Of a stretch of 35,610 nt of DNA, positions 17,016 through 24,193 are shown one piece after another. Each line of letters opens with the position of its first letter. The first letter of the stretch is position 1. Position numbers and translations under genes: made by a program. The notes beneath the pieces are model-generated. The model saw only the letters and a list, made by a program, of their open reading frames with translations, ran no database searches and was not told the DNA's origin. The stretch is taken from assembly GCA_017627275.1 (NCBI GenBank), contig JAGAHC010000028.1, positions 1 through 35,610 on the forward strand, in the 5' to 3' direction. Source of the DNA: Lachnospiraceae bacterium (lineage in GTDB: Bacteria > Bacillota > Clostridia > Lachnospirales > Lachnospiraceae).

Positions 17016-18134
17016 ATGGAAAACAATCGTGAAAAAATCGTAGTCCGCACCAGCATCATCGGCATTCTCGTCAATGTCCTGTTAGCTTCCTTCAAGGCCG
17101 TGATCGGCCTCCTTTCGCATTCCATCGCCATCGTGCTGGATGCCGTCAACAACATCTCCGACGCGGCGTCGTCCGTCATCACCATCATCGGCACGAAGCT
17201 GGCCGGCAAGGCGCCCGACAAGAAGCATCCCTTCGGCCACGGACGCGTCGAATACCTGACCACCATGGTGATCTCCGTGCTCGTTCTGTACGCGGGTCTG
17301 ACGTCCCTCGTCGAATCCGTCAAAAAGATCGTGCAGCCCGAGACCCCGGAATACACCTCCGTGACGCTCCTCATCGTCGCGGTCGCCGTGGTCGCGAAGA
17401 TCCTGCTCGGACAGTACGTGAAGTCGGTCGGCAAAAAGGTCCACTCCGACTCGCTCGTCAACTCCGGGGAAGACGCAAGACTCGATGCCGTCATCTCCGC
17501 AGCGACCCTCGTCGCGGCCGTCCTCTACCTGGCCTTCGGTTTAAAACTGGAAGCGTGGCTTGGCGCCGTGATCTCCCTGATCATCATCAAGTCCGGCATC
17601 GACATGCTGCGCGACATCATCTCCCAGATCCTCGGAGAGCGGATCGAGCCTTCCCTTGCCAAGGACATCAAGGACACCATCCGCTCCTTTCCCGACGTGT
17701 CCGGTGTCTATGACCTCGTCCTCAACAACTACGGTCCCGATACCTACAACGGCTCCGTGCACGTTTCCGTTCCCGATACCTATTCCGCGAACGACCTCGA
17801 CGACCTTCTGCGTTCCATCGCCGAGAAGGTATATGAGAAGCACCACATCATCCTGACCGCCATCGGCGTTTACTCCGTTAATACGAAGGACCCGAAGACC
17901 ATCGAAATACGGACCGCCGTCACCAAGGCCGTGCGGGAAGTCCCCTATATCCGGGAGATCCACGGCTTTTACCTGTATGAAGAACAGAAGATCCTCCGTT
18001 TCGACCTCGTCGTGAGCTTCGATTCTCCCGACCGGAAAAAGACCTATGAAGAAGCCATCGCGAAGGTCCAGGCTCTTTATCCGGACTACGAGATCCACGC
18101 CACGATGGACACCGACTTCAGCGAGGAGGACTAG
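17016..18134 (+). CDS. Cation diffusion facilitator exporter, MntE-like metal site
   Basis: A proton-coupled divalent metal exporter of 372 residues with six predicted helices. The transport-site residues read Asn45 and Asp49 in helix 2 (VNNISD) and Asp153 and Asp157 in helix 5 (GEDARLD). Zinc exporters carry His or Asp in these places. The Asn-Asp-Asp-Asp quartet is the pattern reported for manganese exporters such as streptococcal MntE, so Mn(II) is the likely substrate. After the usual C-terminal dimer domain (about 205-285) there is a second ferredoxin-like segment (about 295-365). Its stop lies one base before the next ATG. Confidence 0.88.
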   Translation: MENNREKIVVRTSIIGILVNVLLASFKAVIGLLSHSIAIVLDAVNNISDAASSVITIIGTKLAGKAPDKKHPFGHGRVEYLTTMVISVLVLYAGLTSLVESVKKIVQPETPEYTSVTLLIVAVAVVAKILLGQYVKSVGKKVHSDSLVNSGEDARLDAVISAATLVAAVLYLAFGLKLEAWLGAVISLIIIKSGIDMLRDIISQILGERIEPSLAKDIKDTIRSFPDVSGVYDLVLNNYGPDTYNGSVHVSVPDTYSANDLDDLLRSIAEKVYEKHHIILTAIGVYSVNTKDPKTIEIRTAVTKAVREVPYIREIHGFYLYEEQKILRFDLVVSFDSPDRKKTYEEAIAKVQALYPDYEIHATMDTDFSEED

Positions 18135-18135
18135 G

Positions 18136-20028
18136 ATGTCGAAACGCTTCGCCCCGATCCTCTGCGCAGTCCTACTGTGCCTTGCCGGGATCTTTCTCTT
18201 CCGCGGGCAGGGGCCGCTTGCCAAGCACTATGAAACGAACATGCCTTCCCTCGCCGAGTATTCCACGCTCGCCATCGAAGAAGGCGATGTGCTTACGCAG
18301 ACCTTCACCTCCCAGGTCCACGGGATCTATGGTCTGAATCTGTTCCTTGTGAAAGAAGAAGGCATTACCGGCGGAGATCTGGCAATCACCGTGAGCGATG
18401 CGCAGACAAAGAAAACCGTCGGCGAAGACCGCATGCCCATCGCCACGATCCCCAATGCGGACTGGTTTTTCTTCACCCTCCATGCGCCCCTTGTTCCGCA
18501 GGGATCCTATGAGATCTCCTACCGCGTCGAGCACGTGGTCAGCGAAGGCTCGGAGGCCGGGACCGTTTACCTCATGGTCCTTCCCCCTGCTGCCGCGGAA
18601 AGCGCGCCCTCTGCCAGGACCGCGGCAGAACTCTTCCTGAACGGGCAGCCGCAGGAAGGTGCGATCGCGCAGACCCTGCAGTACCGCTATCCCACCCGGC
18701 TTCTCACCAGGGTCCTGCTGTTTTTGGCTATCGCCGCAAGTCTTGCGCTTGCGCTTTTTTCCTTCCTTCGTCAGAAAACCGATGACTCAGCAAAGGATGA
18801 ACTCATGGAAAACCGCTTCCTTGCCTTCCTGCAAAAACATCTGTATCTGCTCTGCGTCCTCTTTGCCCTGCTGCTGTCCGCGGGCATCCGTTACTTCTGC
18901 CTTGATTTTAAGTCGGACGATTATCTTTCCTACTACTATGTCTGGTGGGAGCACTACCGGGATCTCGGCTTTGTGGACGGCATGGGGACCATGCCCGTTG
19001 ACTACTACGTCCCGTTCAATCTCCTACTTGCCGCATCCGCGGCCCTCGGCATCGTTCCGCGCTACTCCATCCTGATTGTGTCGTCTCTGGCGGATTACGG
19101 GATCGGTTACTATGCGATGCGCCTCGTGCAGCTCTTCCGCGGAAGAAAAGAGGACGGCGCTTCCGGGAAAGATTTCCTGCCGGTCCTGACCGGCCTCGTG
19201 ATGGTCTTCCTCCCGCCGCTGTGGCTGAACGGCGCCATGTGGAAGCAGTGCGATTCCGTCTATGTGCTGTTCTGCCTCATGGCCGCCTACTACGTGCTTT
19301 GCAGGAAAAACCGCACGGCGTGGATCTGCCTCGGCATCGCCTTCACGATCAAACTGCAGGCAGTATTTCTGCTGCCCTTCTTTATTCTCCTGTATCTGAT
19401 CAGGGGGGATCTGAAGATTCGAGGATTCCTTGCCGTGCCGGCCGCATACCTTCTTGCGGGCCTCCCCGCCATCCTCTGCGGCGCGAGTCCCGGGGAGATC
19501 TACCGCACTTACTTTGCGCAGCTCTCCGTCCATCCGACCATGGCGGAAGCGTTTCCGAATATCTATAACCTCTACATCGACGATTACCGGATGTTTGGTT
19601 CGATCGCGGTGTTCTTTACGACCGGCATCTTCGTGCTTTCCGCCGCCTACTTCTACTACCGCAGAAAGCGGCTTTCGCAGAAGCTGTGGCTTCTGATCGC
19701 CGCGTGGTGCGTCTGGACCTGCCCGATGTTTCTGCCCAATATGCGGGAGCGCTACGACCTCATGGCCGTCGTCTTCCTCTCCGCGATCGCAGTTGGCATC
19801 GAGCATAAGCTCCTGCCGCTTGCCATCTTCCTAAACATCAGCTCCACCATCTGCCACGTGCGGTACCTGCAGTGGATGAACGGCGTCGTGAATTTTAGGC
19901 TCCTTGCCGTCTTCTACGCCGTCGCGTATTTTTCGTTTACTCTGTATCTTGTGTGGAAAATCGAGAAGACAGCGCCTCCAGCACTTCCAGATCCGCCGGC
20001 AGCCACTGCACCTGATGCAGGTCGTTAA
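18136..20028 (+). CDS. Gpi18-like GT-C family membrane glycosyltransferase
   Basis: A 630-residue membrane protein. An N-terminal signal anchor (about 5-22) is followed by an extracellular beta-rich domain (about 30-190), a helix near 205-230, then a multi-helix GT-C core from about 255. The core has an acidic motif in the first loop (DFKSDDYLSYYYVWW) and the Gpi18-type WKQCDSVY at 369-376. Such proteins move a sugar from a polyprenyl-phosphate donor on the outer face of the membrane; the acceptor is unknown. The ATG at 18136 has a GAGGAGG site inside the end of the CDF gene. The last 31 codons overlap the convergent Nudix gene, giving a Pro/Ala-rich tail. Confidence 0.8.
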   Translation: MSKRFAPILCAVLLCLAGIFLFRGQGPLAKHYETNMPSLAEYSTLAIEEGDVLTQTFTSQVHGIYGLNLFLVKEEGITGGDLAITVSDAQTKKTVGEDRMPIATIPNADWFFFTLHAPLVPQGSYEISYRVEHVVSEGSEAGTVYLMVLPPAAAESAPSARTAAELFLNGQPQEGAIAQTLQYRYPTRLLTRVLLFLAIAASLALALFSFLRQKTDDSAKDELMENRFLAFLQKHLYLLCVLFALLLSAGIRYFCLDFKSDDYLSYYYVWWEHYRDLGFVDGMGTMPVDYYVPFNLLLAASAALGIVPRYSILIVSSLADYGIGYYAMRLVQLFRGRKEDGASGKDFLPVLTGLVMVFLPPLWLNGAMWKQCDSVYVLFCLMAAYYVLCRKNRTAWICLGIAFTIKLQAVFLLPFFILLYLIRGDLKIRGFLAVPAAYLLAGLPAILCGASPGEIYRTYFAQLSVHPTMAEAFPNIYNLYIDDYRMFGSIAVFFTTGIFVLSAAYFYYRRKRLSQKLWLLIAAWCVWTCPMFLPNMRERYDLMAVVFLSAIAVGIEHKLLPLAIFLNISSTICHVRYLQWMNGVVNFRLLAVFYAVAYFSFTLYLVWKIEKTAPPALPDPPAATAPDAGR

Positions 20029-20356
20029 GCGGCAGCCACCTCGCCGCTTCGTGCTCCACCAGAACGAGGTCTCCCTTTACGATGCTGCAGAGAAAGCAGT
20101 CCATCGTCAGGAAGAATTCGGGGTACTCGTACTCGACGGTAATCAGAAACTCGTCGACCGAAACTTCAGTCTTTAACTCTTCGCGGATCTCCCGCACGAG
20201 CGCCTCTTCGGGCGTCTCTCCCGCTTCGATCTTGCCGCCCGGAAATTCCCACCAGTCTTTGTAATTTCCATAACCGCGCTGCGTCGCGAATACCTTTTCG
20301 TCTTTGCAAATGATCGCGGCCACTACCTTTATATGTTTTTGTTCCATCTTTGTCAC
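19937..20356 (-). CDS. MutT-like Nudix hydrolase, (deoxy)nucleoside triphosphate pyrophosphatase
   Basis: It probably removes damaged or modified nucleoside triphosphates. It is 139 residues, with the Nudix box from Gly41 through Glu47 and Arg55-Glu56 to Glu59-Glu60; Lys62 stands where Gly is usual. The WWEFPGGKIE context is typical of MutT/CTP pyrophosphohydrolases. The GTG at 20356 overlaps the helicase stop (GTGA), so the two proteins are translationally coupled. The ATG at 20347 is an alternative start. Its 3' end overlaps the convergent membrane-protein gene by 92 nt. Confidence 0.9.
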   Translation of the reverse strand: MTKMEQKHIKVVAAIICKDEKVFATQRGYGNYKDWWEFPGGKIEAGETPEEALVREIREELKTEVSVDEFLITVEYEYPEFFLTMDCFLCSIVKGDLVLVEHEAARWLPLNDLHQVQWLPADLEVLEALSSRFSTQDTE

Positions 20357-23319
20357 CCGTTTACGATATATTCATACAGGTCGCTTCGCACCGGCGTGTC
20401 CAGGATCCACTCGATCTCTACTGCCGTGGATTTGGTGTTTGCCATCGTGAATTCCTTTGTCATTCCGCTTGCTTCCATACGACCGAGATAATAAAACTCC
20501 TTTGAGATCTTATCATCTTTGTTCTTCCGAACAAATAGTTCCACCGAGATTCCACGTTCTTTGGCACGCAGGAAGTTTTGCACATCTTCAGACTGCAACG
20601 TACGATTGCTTTTCGAAATCGCGATCAGTCGGTCTGTGCTGACGAAGTGATCCTCGTATTTCACGGTGTCCTGAATGTCGTCTGCCTTATCGTAGTTGAT
20701 AAAGACAGGAAACGTCTTGGTCTTCTTATCATACTTGTACCCGCCGATATTCAACGGGACCTCATTGTGGTCCCAGCCAAGAAGCCGGCAGGCATCTTCA
20801 TAGGTATACTTTTGATATAAAACAAAATCAGTGTCCTGGTATCTGTCCTGATAGTTCTTTTCGTAGCGGGATCGGGCAAATTCCACCAACTCCCGGACCA
20901 TGTCTCGAAAATCCTGTGACTCCAGCATCGCAGAAAATTTATCCGAAACACGATAGTCGTCGCCATCCTCCTGCAGAAAAACGCAATCCTCGTATGTCTT
21001 CTTTCCGCTTCCAGCGGAGAATTCATTGGTCATAACATTTACGATATTGTCGTAGGAGGTGCTGTCCGGGTCGATCCGATACTGTTCTGACAGATCCTTC
21101 CGAAGCAGCCGCATGAGTCCCTCTCGATAATGAAGCATCCTGTTCAAAAGCTCTATCTCATGAATTCTTTTTCCGGACGCCAGCTTTTTAGAAATGAATT
21201 CGATCACCTTTTCCTGCTGTTTTGTCAGGCGAATCTTGTACTCCGGTTCATACTTCACAAGAAACTTATAATAGGATCCGAGACTGTCATTATCAAAGAT
21301 CCGCAGGACGTCCATTTCTCCGTATCTGTCGAAATCCATCAAGTCGGGAATTCTGCCAAGTTTGTATTTTAAATTCTTGTAATTCTCTTTAATCAGCTTC
21401 AGGTCACTGAAGTTCGCCGCATCGATTGCACTGAATATCCGCTTTCTTGATATCTCATCAAAGTGGATCGTCGAACTCCCCGGAATCACCCGAACGCCTT
21501 CCATAACATAGCGCCGAACATTATCCTTGTTGTAGCTTCGGTCTCCGGACAGCGCGATTGGGATCATAAAGTTATTCGTATAGTTGCCGATAAAATCGAG
21601 GATCACTACATATTCTTTTTCGTTTGCTTTTCGGAGTCCCCTTCCCAACTGCTGAACAAAAATGATAGGGCTTTGCGTAGGACGAAGCATGATCACCTGA
21701 TTAACTTCCGGCAGGTCCACACCTTCGTTAAAAATGTCGACGGTAAAAATATAGTCCAGCAGATCTTCCCGGTCGTCAGACGTCAGTCGCTCCATCATTT
21801 CCTCACGAGTTGCCTGTGGCGTGTCTCCGCTCAGGAAGACCGTTCTGAATCCTCGTTGGTTAAACATTCTGGAAAGCTCTTCTGCTTCTTTTGCACGACT
21901 GCAGAATATCAACCCTTTGACCCGGTTGCCGCTATGCCCGTAATAAGATGCCTGCTCCAGGATATAGTTCACGCGCTCTTCGCAGACGAGATATCGGAAG
22001 TCCCGCAGGCCGGTCTCATCGTCCATACTTATCCCGTTTATTTCCAAGTCTGTGATCCCGAAGTAATGAAACGGGCAAAGCAGATCTTCTTCCATCGCTT
22101 GCTGCAGTCGGATCTCATAAGCGATATTGTGGTCAAACAATGCGAAGACATCGAAGTCATCCATGCGCTCCGGACTGGCTGTCATGCCGAGCCAAAACTT
22201 CGGGTGAAAATACTCCATAATCTTCTGATAGCTTTTTGCCCCGGTTTTATGCGCCTCGTCCAAGATAATGTAAGAAAACTCCTCCGGCGAAAACTGTTCC
22301 ATGATCTCCGTCCTTGCCATCATCTGCATGGTGGAAAACAGGAACTGCGCATCCGTTTCCTTGGCGTTTCCGGATAAAAGGCCGAATGTCACAGAGCTGC
22401 CGAACACTTTACGATAAGTCTGCAGCGCCTGCTTGGCGATCTGTTCCCTGTGCACGATAAACAAAACTTTTTCTTTGTTCGCGCCGACAATCGGACGATC
22501 TGATCCTTCTGTCGGCCGATTCATGAAAACGTCCCGTACGGCAAACGCGGAAGCATAGGTCTTCCCCGTGCCGGTCGCTGAAATCAGCAGTCCCTTGGTT
22601 TCTCCGCGTTCTACCAACGCTTTTAAACTGCTGATAAAATTCGTCTGCATGCTGTTTGGTCGTAAGCGATATGCCTCCAGCGAAGTAACTTTTTCTTTGC
22701 TGGCGATCCTTCTTTGCGTCTTTATGATCTCGTACTTCGTCCGATACTCGTCGCAATAAAAAGCATAGTCCAGAGAGTTTTCACTCTCCCACAGGCTGTT
22801 AAACTCCGCGAGTATGTGTTTCGCCATTTCGCCCTGGTCTGTGGTAACAAGTTTTGTGTTCCATTCCTGGTTGACCGTTAATGCGCTCTGTGTCAGATTG
22901 GAACTTCCGATGATGATGCGATAGATTTCCTCCTTTTGGAATATATATCCCTTCGTGTGAAAGCCCAGTCCTTCTTCTGTCCGATATATTTTCAGTTCAA
23001 TATTTTTTAGCTCAGACAATTTATCCAGCGCTTCCGGTTCGCTGAACATCAAATAATCGGTCGTCAGGATCCTTCCGGAAACTCCCTTTTGTTCCAGCAC
23101 TTTTAGTGTTTGCAACAGAGGCGTCACTCCGCCTTTTGTGATAAACGCAACACTGATAGAAAATGACTCACAGGACAACAATTCCCGTTCTATAGCAGAT
23201 AAGACCTTCTGCCCCTTTTCATAATTATTGACAAGGAACTCCGGTTTAAATGCGAGATTGGTCTCATTTGATGAATCGATAAATGCAGTATTTAATCCGT
23301 CTCTGATTTCATTTATCAT
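20353..23319 (-). CDS. PLD-nuclease-like / SF2 helicase / DUF3427 fusion protein
   Basis: A 988-residue DNA-acting protein. The N-terminal phospholipase D-like domain (about 25-185) has HTK at 121-123 and GSSN at 138-141; the Asp of a canonical HKD motif is replaced. The SF2 helicase has Walker A ATGTGKT at 248-254, DEAH at 354-357, GMTASP at 378-383 and motif VI QQLGRGLR at 556-563. The C-terminal 300 residues match DUF3427 in position and style. The gene is clearly more AT-rich than its neighbours. The ATG at 23319 has AAAGGA upstream. Proteins of this build are seen in many Firmicutes, often with a Nudix protein, and may act in phage defence or repair. The role is unproven. Confidence 0.88.
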   Translation of the reverse strand: MINEIRDGLNTAFIDSSNETNLAFKPEFLVNNYEKGQKVLSAIERELLSCESFSISVAFITKGGVTPLLQTLKVLEQKGVSGRILTTDYLMFSEPEALDKLSELKNIELKIYRTEEGLGFHTKGYIFQKEEIYRIIIGSSNLTQSALTVNQEWNTKLVTTDQGEMAKHILAEFNSLWESENSLDYAFYCDEYRTKYEIIKTQRRIASKEKVTSLEAYRLRPNSMQTNFISSLKALVERGETKGLLISATGTGKTYASAFAVRDVFMNRPTEGSDRPIVGANKEKVLFIVHREQIAKQALQTYRKVFGSSVTFGLLSGNAKETDAQFLFSTMQMMARTEIMEQFSPEEFSYIILDEAHKTGAKSYQKIMEYFHPKFWLGMTASPERMDDFDVFALFDHNIAYEIRLQQAMEEDLLCPFHYFGITDLEINGISMDDETGLRDFRYLVCEERVNYILEQASYYGHSGNRVKGLIFCSRAKEAEELSRMFNQRGFRTVFLSGDTPQATREEMMERLTSDDREDLLDYIFTVDIFNEGVDLPEVNQVIMLRPTQSPIIFVQQLGRGLRKANEKEYVVILDFIGNYTNNFMIPIALSGDRSYNKDNVRRYVMEGVRVIPGSSTIHFDEISRKRIFSAIDAANFSDLKLIKENYKNLKYKLGRIPDLMDFDRYGEMDVLRIFDNDSLGSYYKFLVKYEPEYKIRLTKQQEKVIEFISKKLASGKRIHEIELLNRMLHYREGLMRLLRKDLSEQYRIDPDSTSYDNIVNVMTNEFSAGSGKKTYEDCVFLQEDGDDYRVSDKFSAMLESQDFRDMVRELVEFARSRYEKNYQDRYQDTDFVLYQKYTYEDACRLLGWDHNEVPLNIGGYKYDKKTKTFPVFINYDKADDIQDTVKYEDHFVSTDRLIAISKSNRTLQSEDVQNFLRAKERGISVELFVRKNKDDKISKEFYYLGRMEASGMTKEFTMANTKSTAVEIEWILDTPVRSDLYEYIVNG

Positions 23320-23363
23320 CTATTGTTTCCTTTTGTCTGCCCTTTTTCTGCTGCTGATAACAT

Positions 23364-23411
23364 GCGTATTAACTTGCTTATTAACTTGCGTATTATCTTA
23401 CTTACTATCTT
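23364..23411. repeat. Four tandem 12-bp repeats upstream of the helicase operon
   Basis: Units GCGTATTAACTT, GCTTATTAACTT, GCGTATTATCTT and ACTTACTATCTT run head to tail, ending 45 bp before the helicase ATG. The 12-bp period is close to one DNA turn, as expected of a cooperative protein-binding site. A promoter for the operon must lie in or near it. No other copy was noticed in the window. Confidence 0.75.
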
Positions 23412-23423
23412 GCAACAAAAGCC

Positions 23424-23461
23424 ATAAAAATTGCACCCTCTTTTCTTAAGAAGGTGCAATT
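23424..23461 (-). terminator. Rho-independent terminator after the flavin reductase gene
   Basis: AATTGCACC (23429-23437) pairs with GGTGCAATT (23453-23461). On the minus strand the stem is followed by TTTTTATGG. It lies about 40 nt beyond the flavin reductase stop and separates that gene from the helicase operon. Confidence 0.8.
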
Positions 23462-23500
23462 CTGTGCTTGCTGTAACTGTGGATCCGGTCGCGGTTTTTC

Positions 23501-24082
23501 TTATTCGCTTGCCTTCTTCATCAGCTCTTTTCCGGCGTTCCATGCCTGGCCGACCTTTTCGGTGGCGACATAGTAACCGGCCTGGAACTCATCGAAGATG
23601 AGCGCGTTCAGCTTCATGGGATCGATCTTGCCGTTGTCGGAGAGCACTTTTTCGTCAGCGCTGGTGTTGATGATCTTGCCGACGACGACGTGGAGGTTGT
23701 CGGTCTCCGTGATCTCCGCCAGTTCGCACTCCATGGCCACGGGGAATTCCGTGATGATGGGGGCATTGACGTGCGCGCTCTTTTCCTGATGATATCCGGA
23801 CTTTGCAAACTTGTCCGGCATGGTGTTGCCGGTCGCGATGCCGTAGAAGTCCGCGACGTCCATGTGGTCTTTGTCCGCGATGCTGACCGTGAAGGCTTTG
23901 CTTTCGCGGATGGCCTTGGTCGTTGCGTGGTCCTCGTCGATGAAGAGGGCAACCTTGTCTCTGTCGCAGATCATGCCCCAGGCGGCGTTCATTACCTGTA
24001 CGGTTCCCTGAGCGTCATACGCTGCCACCATCAGGACGGGCATCGGGAACACGGCGGGTTGCTTTCCTAAGTCTTTTCTCAT
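23501..24082 (-). CDS. Flavin reductase family protein (FMN-binding split barrel)
   Basis: A 193-residue flavin reductase-like protein: N-terminal PMPVLMVAAYDAQGTVQVMNAAWG, substrate/FMN region FTVSIADKDH, and FPVAMECEL followed by HVVVGKIINTSAD. Such proteins bind FMN and reduce it with NAD(P)H or act as flavoredoxins. The ATG at 24082 has AAAGGAG eight bases upstream. It is a single-gene unit with its own terminator. Its promoter appears to take its -35 box from a palindromic repeat. The physiological partner is unknown. Confidence 0.88.
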   Translation of the reverse strand: MRKDLGKQPAVFPMPVLMVAAYDAQGTVQVMNAAWGMICDRDKVALFIDEDHATTKAIRESKAFTVSIADKDHMDVADFYGIATGNTMPDKFAKSGYHQEKSAHVNAPIITEFPVAMECELAEITETDNLHVVVGKIINTSADEKVLSDNGKIDPMKLNALIFDEFQAGYYVATEKVGQAWNAGKELMKKASE

Positions 24083-24126
24083 GGTGTTTTCTCCTTTTAT
24101 AGCTAGTGGATGACTTTACCGGTTCT

Positions 24127-24153
24127 ATTATATATCTTTTGCGGGTGTGTCAA
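24127..24153 (-). promoter_or_regulatory. Hybrid promoter for the flavin reductase gene using a repeat arm
   Basis: On the minus strand TTGACA (24153-24148, inside a partial repeat arm) is followed by 15 nt and TATAAT (24132-24127). The transcript would start near 24120, leaving about 38 nt before the ATG. The spacer is two bases short of ideal, so activity is uncertain. Confidence 0.5.
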
Positions 24154-24156
24154 AAA

Positions 24157-24189
24157 GTGTGTCAAAGAGAACCGTCCCTTTTGACACAC
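24157..24189 (-). repeat. Palindromic element, form 1 (copy d) plus an extra arm
   Basis: The consensus unit in reverse orientation, preceded by a partial arm (GTGTGTCAAAAA, 24145-24156). It lies five bases past the stop of the ABC fusion gene on that gene's strand. Confidence 0.92.
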
Positions 24190-24193
24190 CCTG

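Noticed and set aside
23316-23543. 75-codon minus-strand frame between the flavin reductase and helicase genes
   Set aside because: It covers the terminator and the 12-bp tandem repeats and has no ribosome site or recognisable sequence.
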